Notes: generated by a model from the letters alone, not told the origin. 64,000 nt of DNA from Nitrosarchaeum sp. (GCF_035968265.1 NZ_JAVYIM010000004.1:1-64000); one strand, 5' to 3'. Shown: positions 7,599-17,235, counted from the stretch's first letter. Numbers and translations: made by a program.

Positions 7599-9863
7599 GT
7601 GGAAATAGATACTACCCCAGAATTTGTAACTCATATTTACAACAAATCGCGTGAAAATATTCAAAAATATAGAAAAATAATTGGTAGACCTTTAACACTT
7701 ACTGAAAAAATACTTTCAGGACATTTTGAACAAATGGCAGAAAAAAATCTTGATGGGGGCAAAAACTATGTTTTCCTTATTCCTGATCGTGTAGCATTAC
7801 AAGATGTGACTGGACAAATGGTAATGCTACAATTTATGCAAGCAGATCTTAAACAAACTACTTTACCCACGACAGTTCACTGTGATCATTTGATACGTGC
7901 TAAAGTATCAGGTGATGCTGATATGAAAGTCGCACTTGATGAAAATAGTGAAGTCTTCAAATTTCTACAATCAGCTGCTGCCAAATATGGATGTGGTTTT
8001 TGGAAACCTGGTGCAGGAATAATTCATCAAGTTGTTCTTGAAAATTATGCATTTCCTGGAGGATTAATGATTGGAACTGACTCACATACTCCTAATGCCG
8101 GTGGATTAGGAATGCTTGCTGTAGGAGTAGGAGGGTTAGATGCAGCTGAAACTATGGCTGGGTTACCTTGGGAATTACTTTATCCTAAAAGAATTGGAGT
8201 GCACTTAACTGGGGAACTTAATGGATGGACGGCACCAAAGGATATCATCCTCAAAGTTGCTGAAGAACTAACAGTTTCGGGAGGAACAAATTCTATTATT
8301 GAATACTTTGGACCTGGAACAAATACAATTAGCTGTACTGGAAAAGCTACGATTACAAACATGGGTGCAGAAGTGGGAGCAACATGTTCGATATTTCCAT
8401 ATGATCAAAGGATGGAAACTTATCTAAAATCAACAAATCGAGAAAAAATTGCAGAACTTGCAAATCAGAATAAAGAATTACTTGTTGCAGATAAGGAAGT
8501 AGAATATAATCCTGAAAAATTCTTTGATAAAGTTATTGAAATTAATCTTTCAACATTAGAACCACACATTGTTGGACCACATACTCCTGATCTAGCAAGA
8601 TCAATTTCTAATTTAGCTAATGATGTAAAGTCTAATGAATACATCGATTCAATATCCGTTGCATTAATTGGAAGTTGCACAAACTCTTCTTATGAAGACA
8701 TGTCTAGAGTAGCAAGTTTAGCAGAACAAGCCAAATTAAAAGGTATTAAATCTAAAATTCCACTTCTAATTACACCTGGCTCAGAACAGATTAGAAGTAC
8801 TATTGAAAGAGACGGACAAATGGATTCACTAAAAGATATTGGAGCTACAGTTTTGGCAAATGCATGTGGTCCATGTATTGGTCAATGGGATAGACCTGAA
8901 TTGAAAACTGATGAAAAAAATACAATTGTTACTAGTTTTAACAGAAATTTTCCTGGCCGTAACGATGGTCGTAGAAACACTTTAAATTTTATTGGTAGTC
9001 CAGAAATGATTATTGCATTAGCTCTAAGTGGTAGACTTTCATTTAATCCTCTAAAAGATGAATTAATTGCTGCAGATGGTTCAAAATTTAAACTTGAACC
9101 ACCAAAACCTGCACCTGAGGTTCCAAAAAGTGGATTTAAGATACCTGAGGGAATCTTTGTTTCACCTCCTGAAAATTCAAGCAATGTAGAAGTAATTATT
9201 GATCCTAATAGTAAACGACTTCAACGGTTAGAACCGTTTCTACCCTGGAATGGAAAAGACTTTGTTGATTTCCCTATAATGGTTAAAGCAAAAGGAAAGT
9301 GCACTACCGATCATATTTCTCCTGCAGGTGCTTGGCTATCCCTTCGTGGCCATCTTGATAATCTCAGTGATAACATGCTTTTAGGTGCAGTCAATGCATT
9401 TAATGATGAAATTGGTAAAGGAAAAAACATCTTAAATAATCAACTAGAATCTTTTTCAAAAATTGCTAGACAGTATAAAGAAAAAGGAATGCGTTGGGTA
9501 ATAATTGGTGATAGTAATTATGGTGAGGGAAGTAGTAGGGAACATGCAGCAATGTCTCCTAGATATTTAGGATGTGCAGCTGTTATCACAAAAAGTCTTG
9601 CAAGAATACACGAAACAAACTTGAAAAAACAAGGAATTCTAGCTTTGACTTTTAGTAATCCTGATGATTATAATAAAATTCAAGAGGATGATAAGATTAG
9701 TCTTATCGGATTAAATAATCTAGAACCACAAAAACCAGTAAAATGTATCATTAAACATAAAGATGGAACAAACAATGAAATTTCTCTTAACCATTCTTAT
9801 AATAAATCACAAATTGAGTGGTTCAAAGCTGGTTCAGCACTAAATGTTTTAAAAAATAAATAA
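7599..9863 (+). CDS. acnA: Aconitate hydratase
   Basis: Interconverts citrate and isocitrate in the citric acid cycle, which ammonia-oxidising archaea use for biosynthesis. 754 residues, with the three [4Fe-4S] cysteines at about 360 (GSCTNSS), 423 and 426 (ACGPCIG). The swivel domain carries GDSNYGEGSSREHAA. Sequence and length resemble mitochondrial-type aconitase more than bacterial AcnB. The start is GTG at 7599. The gene stands alone, followed by tRNA-Trp on the other strand. Confidence 0.96.
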   Translation: MEIDTTPEFVTHIYNKSRENIQKYRKIIGRPLTLTEKILSGHFEQMAEKNLDGGKNYVFLIPDRVALQDVTGQMVMLQFMQADLKQTTLPTTVHCDHLIRAKVSGDADMKVALDENSEVFKFLQSAAAKYGCGFWKPGAGIIHQVVLENYAFPGGLMIGTDSHTPNAGGLGMLAVGVGGLDAAETMAGLPWELLYPKRIGVHLTGELNGWTAPKDIILKVAEELTVSGGTNSIIEYFGPGTNTISCTGKATITNMGAEVGATCSIFPYDQRMETYLKSTNREKIAELANQNKELLVADKEVEYNPEKFFDKVIEINLSTLEPHIVGPHTPDLARSISNLANDVKSNEYIDSISVALIGSCTNSSYEDMSRVASLAEQAKLKGIKSKIPLLITPGSEQIRSTIERDGQMDSLKDIGATVLANACGPCIGQWDRPELKTDEKNTIVTSFNRNFPGRNDGRRNTLNFIGSPEMIIALALSGRLSFNPLKDELIAADGSKFKLEPPKPAPEVPKSGFKIPEGIFVSPPENSSNVEVIIDPNSKRLQRLEPFLPWNGKDFVDFPIMVKAKGKCTTDHISPAGAWLSLRGHLDNLSDNMLLGAVNAFNDEIGKGKNILNNQLESFSKIARQYKEKGMRWVIIGDSNYGEGSSREHAAMSPRYLGCAAVITKSLARIHETNLKKQGILALTFSNPDDYNKIQEDDKISLIGLNNLEPQKPVKCIIKHKDGTNNEISLNHSYNKSQIEWFKAGSALNVLKNK

Positions 9864-9909
9864 TATTCTAACGTGGGGCCGACCGGAATCGAACCGGCGA
9901 CCTACGGGT

Positions 9910-9962
9910 CACTACAGCTCCAAACTTACATCATCCGTGAGTCAGTTTAGCTTAGTTTACCT
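9910..9962 (-). other. tRNA-Trp intron 2 (53 nt, canonical position 37/38), guide-like
   Basis: At the usual archaeal position 3' of the anticodon. The central helix CTCC with GTAG carries one mismatch, a relaxed bulge-helix-bulge. The intron holds CTGA (D-like), then ATGATGT (C-like), then TTTGGAGC, which is complementary to the anticodon-loop segment GCTCCAAA. This resembles the box C/D guide introns known from euryarchaeal tRNA-Trp. Confidence 0.75.
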
Positions 9963-9971
9963 TTGGAGCCC

Positions 9972-9996
9972 TTAGCGGTGATCTAACGTATGCACT
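9972..9996 (-). other. tRNA-Trp intron 1 (25 nt, position 28/29)
   Basis: Non-canonical site in the anticodon stem. The junctions form a clean bulge-helix-bulge: GGCG pairs with CGCT (one G-U) as the 4-bp central helix, flanked by the 3-nt bulges ACA and AAG. Cutting after the second base of each bulge yields exactly the exon ends needed to rebuild the anticodon stem. Confidence 0.88.
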
Positions 9997-10116
9997 GTCG
10001 CCCTACCAGGCTAGGCTACGACCCCACGAACAAGAATGAAATAGACTAGAATTTTAAGTTATTTTAACCAAGATTTATTTGCGATTAATCATGAGCTTCA
10101 TCTGTTAAGGTAGATC

Positions 10117-10650
10117 ATGGTAAAACCAATTGTCATAGTAATAGCTGCAATTCCTGCTATTCTTGCAATTTTAATTGCAATTCCGTTACTCACACAACCT
10201 GAAATTCCATATTCTGCATCTAATTCAAGTGATGTAATGGAAATTGAATATGCAAAATATCAATTAAAGAAAATATCTTTTGGAGTAACTGAAAGACTTG
10301 GAGCACAGAAAACGGAAATTTTACTAATAAAAAATAATGGGGAAATGAAATATTCTGTAACTGAAGATGGGTATCCAAAACCAGATATCAAATCAACTTT
10401 AGACGAACAAAAACTTCGTAAATTAAAAGCTCTGATTAAAGAAACTGGTTTTATTTCAATTCCTTCAGAATCATTTCAAATTCGTGATAATGTAACTGAT
10501 TTTCAAAAATCAAATATCAAAGTTATCCTTAATGGAAGGATTAATCAAATTAACTGGCCAGAACAAAATGCAACTGATCAATTCATACCTCCAATAATAT
10601 TCATGGTTGAATCACAGCTTGATAATATTATAGAGCAAATTGGTGAATAG
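10117..10650 (+). CDS. Membrane-anchored hypothetical protein, 177 aa
   Basis: Residues 4-27 are a strongly hydrophobic N-terminal segment, probably a signal anchor, followed by a soluble extracytoplasmic domain with NxT/NxS sites. The soluble part carries an EILLIKNNGE strand pattern. I do not recognise the family. It is co-directional with pdxS, 31 bp upstream of it, and could share a transcript, though nothing suggests a role in vitamin B6 synthesis. Confidence 0.7.
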   Translation: MVKPIVIVIAAIPAILAILIAIPLLTQPEIPYSASNSSDVMEIEYAKYQLKKISFGVTERLGAQKTEILLIKNNGEMKYSVTEDGYPKPDIKSTLDEQKLRKLKALIKETGFISIPSESFQIRDNVTDFQKSNIKVILNGRINQINWPEQNATDQFIPPIIFMVESQLDNIIEQIGE

Positions 10651-10681
10651 GTACAAATAACCTTCTAATAAAACTCTGACT

Positions 10682-11650
10682 ATGCTTTCACTTTCAGGCG
10701 AAAGAACTGATGCAAAAGGAATCATTAAAGAAAAATCTAACTCTGATAATATTTTGCGCGGAACATCTACTTTAAAACGTGGTTTTGCTCATATGCTAAA
10801 AAACGGTGTGGTGATGGATGTTACAACTGTAGAGCAAGCTCAAATTGCAGAAGATGCAGGAGCTGTATCTGTTATGGTTTTGGATAAGCTACCATCTGAT
10901 GTAAGAAAAGCAGGTGGAGTTGCACGAACTGCAAGTATTAGAATCATCGAAGATATTATGGATTCAGTTACAATTCCAGTTATGGCAAAATGTAGAATCG
11001 GTCATGTCTATGAAGCAAAAGTTCTTGATGAAACTAATGTGGATATGATAGATGAATCAGAAGTTTTAACACCCGCTGATGAACATCATCATATTTGGAA
11101 ATGGGATTTTACAACACCTTTTGTTAATGGAGCCAGATCACTGTCTGAAGCATTAAGAAGAATTGAAGAAGGCGCTGCAATGATCAGAACTAAAGGGGAA
11201 CCTGGTACTGGAAATGTTGCAGAAGCTGTTACTCATATTAAAAAAGTCAATGATGAACTAAGAACAATAAAATCAATTTATGACTCTGATGATGATCAAG
11301 ATTTGATTAGAATTGCAAGAGAATTCAAAGTGTCATATGATATAGTTGCAAAGACTGCTAAGCTTGGAAGATTACCTGTAGTTAATTTTGCAGCAGGAGG
11401 AATTGCAACTCCAGCTGATGCTGCATATCTGATGTCACTTGGCTGTGATGGAATATTTGTAGGATCTGGAATTTTTAATGCAGACGATGCTAAAGAAAGA
11501 GCAAGAGCAATTGTTCTAGCAACTACATTTTGGAATGAATCAGATAAAGTAAAAGAAGCACAAAAAATGATTGATGAGAGACAATCTATGCTTGGATTGG
11601 ATGTGAAAACTCTTGAATTAAGAATGCAAGATCGTGGTGGTTTAGCATGA
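10682..11650 (+). CDS. pdxS: Pyridoxal 5'-phosphate synthase, PdxS subunit
   Basis: Synthase subunit of the DXP-independent PLP pathway. It joins ribose 5-phosphate, glyceraldehyde 3-phosphate and PdxT-derived ammonia into PLP. TIM barrel with the conserved catalytic lysine regions (VMDVTT start, VMAKCRIGH, and GEPGTGN phosphate loop). At 322 residues it is slightly longer than bacterial PdxS. A short insert near residue 205 (DSDDDQD) is typical of some archaeal forms. It overlaps pdxT by 4 bases (ATGA). Confidence 0.97.
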   Translation: MLSLSGERTDAKGIIKEKSNSDNILRGTSTLKRGFAHMLKNGVVMDVTTVEQAQIAEDAGAVSVMVLDKLPSDVRKAGGVARTASIRIIEDIMDSVTIPVMAKCRIGHVYEAKVLDETNVDMIDESEVLTPADEHHHIWKWDFTTPFVNGARSLSEALRRIEEGAAMIRTKGEPGTGNVAEAVTHIKKVNDELRTIKSIYDSDDDQDLIRIAREFKVSYDIVAKTAKLGRLPVVNFAAGGIATPADAAYLMSLGCDGIFVGSGIFNADDAKERARAIVLATTFWNESDKVKEAQKMIDERQSMLGLDVKTLELRMQDRGGLA

Positions 11651-12264
11651 GTCTTACTGTAGGCGTTTTAGCAATTCAAGGTGATGTACATGAAAATATC
11701 ATATCTACTCAAAGAGCAATTAAGGAATTAGGAGTCGAAGGTTCAGTCGTAGGTGTTAAAACATCTGAAGAAATTTCTAAACTAGACGGTTTGATTATTC
11801 CTGGTGGTGAAAGTACCACAATAGGACAACTATCGCTTGTAAATAGCTCACTTAAGATAATTAAAGAAAAAATTGCACAAGGAATGCCAGTACTAGGAAT
11901 ATGTGCTGGCATGATAATGCTTTCAAAAACAGCTAACGATCGTGTTGTGGGAAAAACAGATCAACCTCTTTTAGATTTACTTGACATTAAGCTAGAGAGA
12001 AACTCATTTGGAAGACAAAAAGAATCCTTTGAGGCAAACATCTCTATGAATTCTATTGACATTCCAAAATTTAACGGCGTTTTTATTAGAGCTCCATCTG
12101 TTTCTGATACTGGTTCGGGCGTAGAAGTCTTATCAAAGTTTAATGAAAAAATAGTTGCAGTCAAAAAAGGAAATATGTTAGGCGTAGCATTTCATCCTGA
12201 ATTAACAGAAGATGTATCATTACACAAATATTTCATAAATTTAATTAAGAAATCAAGAAACTAG
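11647..12264 (+). CDS. pdxT: Pyridoxal 5'-phosphate synthase glutaminase, PdxT subunit
   Basis: Class I glutaminase that feeds ammonia to PdxS. The triad residues are visible: Cys in GICAGMI near residue 86, and His/Glu in FHPELTED near the end. The oxyanion loop GGESTTIG is present. 205 residues is usual. It is translationally coupled to pdxS through the ATGA overlap, so the two subunits are made together. Confidence 0.97.
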   Translation: MSLTVGVLAIQGDVHENIISTQRAIKELGVEGSVVGVKTSEEISKLDGLIIPGGESTTIGQLSLVNSSLKIIKEKIAQGMPVLGICAGMIMLSKTANDRVVGKTDQPLLDLLDIKLERNSFGRQKESFEANISMNSIDIPKFNGVFIRAPSVSDTGSGVEVLSKFNEKIVAVKKGNMLGVAFHPELTEDVSLHKYFINLIKKSRN

Positions 12265-12320
12265 TCAATTATGATAATTTCATCGCAATTCTTTTTAACC
12301 CTAATTTGGAAAATTTTAAA

Positions 12321-13319
12321 ATGAAAACAACTTTTATTTTATCACTTACATTTGGTTCTATCTTATTATCTGGAATATTTGGATTACTTTATGATGACGC
12401 ATTTGCTCAAAATCCATCTTTGAATGATGATGACTTTAAAGCTGAAGAACGAAAAAAAGAATTAGAAGAGAAAAAAGCTGAACAGAAAGAAAAAGATGCA
12501 GAACGAAAAAAAGAATTAGAAGAGAAAAAAGATGAACTTGTAACAAACAGGGAAAATCTTGAAGCAAAACAATTAAAAAAATTCCAACAATATGAAGAAA
12601 AATTAAAAGAAATCAAAGAGAAATCTCAAAATAAAATTAAAGCAAACATATCTGATGATGAATTTTCTTTAAAATCTAAACAGGCTGAAGAAAAAATTAT
12701 TATAAAATCTAAAGAAATTCAACAAAGACTTGCAGAAAAGTCTGATATGTTGGATTCTAGAATCAAAAACATTCTTGATAAAATAAATGATGGACAATAT
12801 ATGGGAACAAAAATCCCAACTAAAGATTATGCTGAAACGTTTGAGCTGTATTTTGATTCTATCAGTGCATCTCAAATATCTGATCAATCACAAATGTCTA
12901 CCATGACTGGCAAAATGACATTTACATTGTATGATAAAAGTAAATCTGATCTTAAATTGGAATTAAATGAATGTACTATTGTTGTTGATGAAATTAATTA
13001 TAATTGTGGATTTGGAAAAGCTAGAACTGTATCTTCAGGACAATCTGGTGCTAAAGATTCGCTTGTAATTATGGCATTCTTAGAAGACGGTGTGCTTGAA
13101 GAACTTCATGCCACAATGAAGCTTTTTGTAAATGCTAATATTCCAATTAACAATATTGATCAATCACAAGTTTCAATAATTGGTCCACAAAGCAAAATTT
13201 CCAATTTATGGATTCTTAATGGCACTGCAACTCTAACTAAAATAACTCCTGAAAATACAGTATCTGGAAATAATATCACTCCTTCATTAGAAGAAGGAAT
13301 ATCATTAGGCGATAAATAA
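12321..13319 (+). CDS. Secreted coiled-coil protein
   Basis: A typical signal peptide (MKTTFILSL..., ending AFAQ) is followed by about 100 residues of Lys/Glu-rich coiled coil with a duplicated ERKKELEEKK unit. A beta-rich C-terminal domain of about 180 residues follows, with two Cys that could form a disulfide. The frame is open from a TTG at 12306. ATG 12321 is preferred as it starts the signal peptide. The stop overlaps the ATG of the next secreted protein. Family not recognised; likely cell-surface. Confidence 0.78.
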   Translation: MKTTFILSLTFGSILLSGIFGLLYDDAFAQNPSLNDDDFKAEERKKELEEKKAEQKEKDAERKKELEEKKDELVTNRENLEAKQLKKFQQYEEKLKEIKEKSQNKIKANISDDEFSLKSKQAEEKIIIKSKEIQQRLAEKSDMLDSRIKNILDKINDGQYMGTKIPTKDYAETFELYFDSISASQISDQSQMSTMTGKMTFTLYDKSKSDLKLELNECTIVVDEINYNCGFGKARTVSSGQSGAKDSLVIMAFLEDGVLEELHATMKLFVNANIPINNIDQSQVSIIGPQSKISNLWILNGTATLTKITPENTVSGNNITPSLEEGISLGDK

Positions 13320-14014
13320 TGAAGAACACTAAATCTTTATTTTCATTTAGTTTAATCTTTATCATTTTTTTTATTCCAATAGTAATTCCAAACTCATTTG
13401 CAGATTCTGGAGTTGTTACTGTAGAATCTATTGATGTAATCTATAACATTGAACATGGAAATATGGAATCAATTTTTCTAGATCCAGATTTTTTTGAATT
13501 AATCATTACTATGAATACTCAAGATGATGGAACTATTGAAATTACAATTCCTAGGATTATTCTAGATGCAACATTTGAATCCTATGATGACATGTTTTTT
13601 GTTTTGGTGGATGGTTTTGAAACTAGTTATGTTGAATCAAAATCTACTTCAACATCAAGAACTTTGATGATTCCATTTTTTAATGGAGATTCAATAGTTG
13701 AAATTATTGGAACACATGCATTAAATCCATTTATTTCTAATACTGAAATAATAATCCCAAATTGGATAAAAAATAATGCTGGTTGGTGGGCTGATGGATT
13801 AATCGAAGATGCTGATTTTGTTTTAGGAATTCAATATTTAATTAATGAGGAAATAATGATAATTCCTCAAACTCAATCAGGACAATCTTCACAACAATCT
13901 ATTCCAAATTGGATAAAAAATAATGCTGGTTGGTGGGCTGATGGATTAATCGAAGATGCAGAGTTTGTCTCTGGACTTCAATATTTGATTACTAATGGAA
14001 TAATATATGTATAA
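13319..14014 (+). CDS. Secreted protein with two WIKNNAGWWADG repeats
   Basis: Signal peptide (hydrophobic from about residue 6, cleaved near FADS), a beta-rich middle domain, then two copies of a roughly 35-residue repeat built on IPNWIKNNAGWWADG. Repeats of this type are common in exported proteins of Nitrosopumilus relatives. Their role is not established, but the Trp/Asn-rich surface suggests binding of a wall or carbohydrate partner (inference). It overlaps the upstream secreted gene by one base, so the pair is likely one operon. Confidence 0.8.
   Translation: MKNTKSLFSFSLIFIIFFIPIVIPNSFADSGVVTVESIDVIYNIEHGNMESIFLDPDFFELIITMNTQDDGTIEITIPRIILDATFESYDDMFFVLVDGFETSYVESKSTSTSRTLMIPFFNGDSIVEIIGTHALNPFISNTEIIIPNWIKNNAGWWADGLIEDADFVLGIQYLINEEIMIIPQTQSGQSSQQSIPNWIKNNAGWWADGLIEDAEFVSGLQYLITNGIIYV
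13757..13812 (+). repeat. 56-bp repeat, copy 1 (copy 2 at 13904-13959)
   Basis: Two blocks of 56 bases 147 bp apart are identical at every base, third codon positions included. They encode the NWIKNNAGWWADGLIEDA core. This points to recent duplication or gene conversion within the gene. Confidence 0.93.
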
Positions 14015-14021
14015 TTTATGC

Positions 14022-16343
14022 TCAATTATCGTCTAAATTATGCATTGATTTTAAGTCCTTTCTAAAAGATCCAAGACTTTCTGGAATAGTAATTTTGATT
14101 GAATCCTTTAATGAAAGATTTTTCAGCTTTTTTTCATTCCATACTTTGGAATTAAATTCAGTTATTTCTTTTGTAATTCTACTTTGCTCTGGTATTGATT
14201 CAGATTTTACTTGAAGTTGCTTGTGTATACTATCTGATGAATACAACGTTTTCCAAAGATATTCTGTTATGAATGGTGTAATTGGTGCTAATAATTTCAA
14301 AATAGTTGATAGTGTTTTATGTAATGTGTAGATTGCGCCATCTCTTTCCTCATTTGTAAATCCAATTCCGTATGCTCTTGCTTTGACCATTTCAATATAA
14401 TGTGCCGCAAAAATATTCCATGTAAATTCTCTAATTGCAATTGCTGGAATGAAGAAATTATATTCATCGTATCCTTTTTTACATTCTCTGATTAAATTAT
14501 CTAATTCAGATATTATCCATTTGTCTGTATCTGTTGGGATTCCAGATTCAATCACTGGAAAACTAGACAAAAATCTTGATACATTCCATAGTTTACTGAG
14601 AAATTTTTTTGTAGATTCAATTTTTTGTTCATTACATCTAAAATCATATCCATGATTAATTTCACTTGCACTCCAAAACCTAAAAGTGTCTGCTCCAAAT
14701 TGTTCAATTACTGGTAGAGGATCAATTGCATTTCCTTTACTTTTGCTCATTTTCATACCTTTTTCATCAAGACCATATCCCATAATCCATGCTTCAGACC
14801 ATGGTTTTTCTCCTGTCAACTGTTCACATCTTAGAAGCGTATAGTATAACCACGTTCTAACAATATCTTTTGCTTGAGGTCGAAGCGATGTTGGATAAAC
14901 TTTGTTGAAAAAATCTTGGTCTCTGTTAAATTTGCAAACAAAAAGTGGTGAGACACTGGAGTCCATCCATGTGTCAAAAGTTCTTTCTTCTCCTACAAAT
15001 TCACTATTACTGCACTTGGAGCACTGAATAATGGGACATTTTTCTAACCATGGTCTGTAGTACTTTCCAGGCTCAGGAACATGTGGTTCTGAGCATTTTT
15101 TGCAATACCAAATGGGTATCTCGGTACCATAAAACCGTCTTCTTGAAATTGGCCAATCAATATTGATGGATTCTAGCCAATTCATGAGAATCTGTTTATG
15201 CATAGATGGATAAAACGTAATTTCTTGTCCTAATTTTTTCATTTTTTCAACTGATTCTTTTTGTTTTAGATAATATTCTTCCATTGGGATTATTTCAATT
15301 GGATTTTTACTTCTTTCAGATACCGGAGTTCTGTGAATTATATCTTCAATTTTTTCAACTAATCCACTACTTTCTAAATCTTCAATAATCTTTATTCGTG
15401 CTTGTTTTGGTTTTAATCCAGCATAACTTCCTGCAGCTTCTGTCATCTTGCCATCTAATCCAATTGCAACAATCTCTTCTAATTCCAATTCCCTAAATAA
15501 TGCAACATCGTTTTGATCTCCGTAACTACAAACCATTACTGCACCTGAACCAAAATCTTGATGGGCAGAATGATGTGTTCTTAGTTCTACCTCTGCATTA
15601 GTAATTGGTACGATCACTTTTTTACCGATAAAATTTGTATATCTTTCATCTTCAGGATTTACAATTACTGTTTTACAAGCACATAGTAGTTCTGGTCTTG
15701 TACTTGCTATGATTATTTCTTTATTGGTATCTTTAATTTTAAATTTCATGTAGACTAGTTTAGTTGGCAAATCTTCGTAAATTATTTCGGCATCTGCAAT
15801 TGTTGTACCTGATACCCAATCATAATTATTTGGTCTGTTTGCAAGATAGACTTGGCCTTTTTTCCAAAGTTCAATAAATGTAGACTGTGTTAGTGTTCTA
15901 TATTCTTCAGAGTCCGTCCTATAGTAATTAGAAAAATCCCCACTAATTCCCAAGCTTTTCATTATCAATATCATTTCAGCTTCTAAATCGTCAAGTGCAG
16001 CTCTGCATAATTTTAGAAATTCACCTCGTTCAGTTTCACGCATTCTGATATTGTGCTTTTTTTCTGTGTAAATTTCCACAGGAAGGCCGTTTCTGTCAAT
16101 CCCTATTGGAAAATACACATTTTTTCCAGCCATTCTTGCAGTGCGTGCAATCATATCAATCTGAGAATAATGTGCAGCTGCACCAATGTGCCAAGGTCTA
16201 CCTGATGGATAAGGAGGCGGTGTATCTATCGTGAAATTATCTTCCTTTGGAGAGAAATCATAAATTTTCTCATTAATCCATTGTTTGAGAATCTCTTTTT
16301 CTAACTCTGGGTTCCAAGCTTTTTCTGCAATTTTTGGTTCCAT
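14022..16343 (-). CDS. valS: Valyl-tRNA synthetase
   Basis: Class Ia synthetase of 773 residues. HIGH appears as HIGA within PPYPSGRPWHIGA near residue 53. The CP1 editing domain includes STRPELLCACKTV. Zinc-type Cys pairs (CKKCSEPH and CSKCSNSEF) lie before the DTWMDSS element, and KMSKSKGN closes the catalytic core. The C-terminal anticodon-binding domain is short, as in archaeal ValRS. The start is 7 bases past the stop of the upstream QueD-like gene, so they are probably co-transcribed. Confidence 0.94.
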   Translation of the reverse strand: MEPKIAEKAWNPELEKEILKQWINEKIYDFSPKEDNFTIDTPPPYPSGRPWHIGAAAHYSQIDMIARTARMAGKNVYFPIGIDRNGLPVEIYTEKKHNIRMRETERGEFLKLCRAALDDLEAEMILIMKSLGISGDFSNYYRTDSEEYRTLTQSTFIELWKKGQVYLANRPNNYDWVSGTTIADAEIIYEDLPTKLVYMKFKIKDTNKEIIIASTRPELLCACKTVIVNPEDERYTNFIGKKVIVPITNAEVELRTHHSAHQDFGSGAVMVCSYGDQNDVALFRELELEEIVAIGLDGKMTEAAGSYAGLKPKQARIKIIEDLESSGLVEKIEDIIHRTPVSERSKNPIEIIPMEEYYLKQKESVEKMKKLGQEITFYPSMHKQILMNWLESINIDWPISRRRFYGTEIPIWYCKKCSEPHVPEPGKYYRPWLEKCPIIQCSKCSNSEFVGEERTFDTWMDSSVSPLFVCKFNRDQDFFNKVYPTSLRPQAKDIVRTWLYYTLLRCEQLTGEKPWSEAWIMGYGLDEKGMKMSKSKGNAIDPLPVIEQFGADTFRFWSASEINHGYDFRCNEQKIESTKKFLSKLWNVSRFLSSFPVIESGIPTDTDKWIISELDNLIRECKKGYDEYNFFIPAIAIREFTWNIFAAHYIEMVKARAYGIGFTNEERDGAIYTLHKTLSTILKLLAPITPFITEYLWKTLYSSDSIHKQLQVKSESIPEQSRITKEITEFNSKVWNEKKLKNLSLKDSIKITIPESLGSFRKDLKSMHNLDDN

Positions 16344-16350
16344 TTCTTAA

Positions 16351-17166
16351 TTATCTTGAAATATTTGAAATAATATGAGATCCTTTATTGTATCCTTCAT
16401 AAATGTAAACGCCAACGGCTTCTACATTATGAGGTAATTTGGGAGCAAGCAGTTTGATTATTTCACTTGAAAGATTTTCAACAGTGGCTTCTCCCTCTAA
16501 TAGATATGCCGTATTTATTGGAACTTGAATGTCAAACATTCCTTTTGGACCATCAAATTGAATTTGATAATGTGAATCGTCTTCTCTTTTTAGATATTTT
16601 CTGTTAATGAAAAATTTATGATCAAATTCTGCAACAACTTCCTTGATTATTTTTTTTGCAATACCAAAATCAACAAGAAGATTGTCTTTCATTTGTCCAA
16701 CCAATTCTACCATAACAGAAGATGTGTGTCCATGTAAAATTGAACATTTCTCTACTAATGGAAGAATATGTGCATAATCAAATGAAAATGATGCATCTTC
16801 CAAAAATATTGAACCTGTCTGCGGTGTCTTATCGTAAAATACAATATCTTGAAGTTCTTTAATTTGTGCTACATATTTTGCATGACCTATTGCCATCACT
16901 TTGTCTTCTGGGAAATCTTCTTTGATTTTTTTATATTTTGTTATGTCTTCATCATTATCAATTACTTCGATGAGACCTTTTTCTGTTTTAAAATCAATTG
17001 TAACTTCTTTACCGTTTTTTAGTATAATTTTGTGATTGTATTGGTATTCCTGATCTAGAAATGTGAGCATCTGAGCTACTGTTAATTCTGTTCTAGTTTT
17101 TAGCAGATTTCCTTTTTTATCGATATATCTAAAATCTGAATCTAGAATTGTAGGACTTGTAGCCAT
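16351..17166 (-). CDS. QueD/6-pyruvoyl-tetrahydropterin synthase-like protein with N-terminal extra domain
   Basis: Residues about 120-271 form a PTPS/QueD domain. The zinc ligands are FDYAHIL and LHGHT, the catalytic Cys lies in EKCSILHGH, and the closing EGYNKGS is typical. Residues 1-115 are an extra domain not found in ordinary QueD. Its TIDFKTEKGLIEVID stretch vaguely resembles a PD-(D/E)xK core (inference). The pterin domain would serve archaeosine/deazapurine or folate-type pterin synthesis; which one cannot be told here. Pterin carbinolamine dehydratase lies just upstream. Confidence 0.82.
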   Translation of the reverse strand: MATSPTILDSDFRYIDKKGNLLKTRTELTVAQMLTFLDQEYQYNHKIILKNGKEVTIDFKTEKGLIEVIDNDEDITKYKKIKEDFPEDKVMAIGHAKYVAQIKELQDIVFYDKTPQTGSIFLEDASFSFDYAHILPLVEKCSILHGHTSSVMVELVGQMKDNLLVDFGIAKKIIKEVVAEFDHKFFINRKYLKREDDSHYQIQFDGPKGMFDIQVPINTAYLLEGEATVENLSSEIIKLLAPKLPHNVEAVGVYIYEGYNKGSHIISNISR

Positions 17167-17235
17167 GTGAAATAATTTGATTTTGGATATAATATAAATT
17201 CTGTAATGAATTTGTCTGAAATTCTTTGATTTTCT

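Larger units (their letters stand above)
9874..10025 (-). tRNA. trnW: tRNA-Trp (CCA) with two introns
   Basis: Read on the minus strand, the ends form a 7-bp acceptor stem (GGGGTCG with CGGCCCC) and discriminator A. D-arm and T-arm are regular. The 152-nt gene becomes a 74-nt tRNA if two introns are removed. The anticodon stem is then ACGGG/CCCGT around the loop CTCCAAA, which is the standard tRNA-Trp loop. Exons: 10025-9997, 9971-9963, 9909-9874. The anticodon is complementary to 9964-9966. Confidence 0.93.

Noticed and set aside
9874-10025. A class II tRNA (Ser/Leu) with long variable arm
   Set aside because: A GACC-CGTA-GGTC hairpin looks like a variable arm, but the two-intron solution gives a perfect stem and the exact tRNA-Trp anticodon loop.
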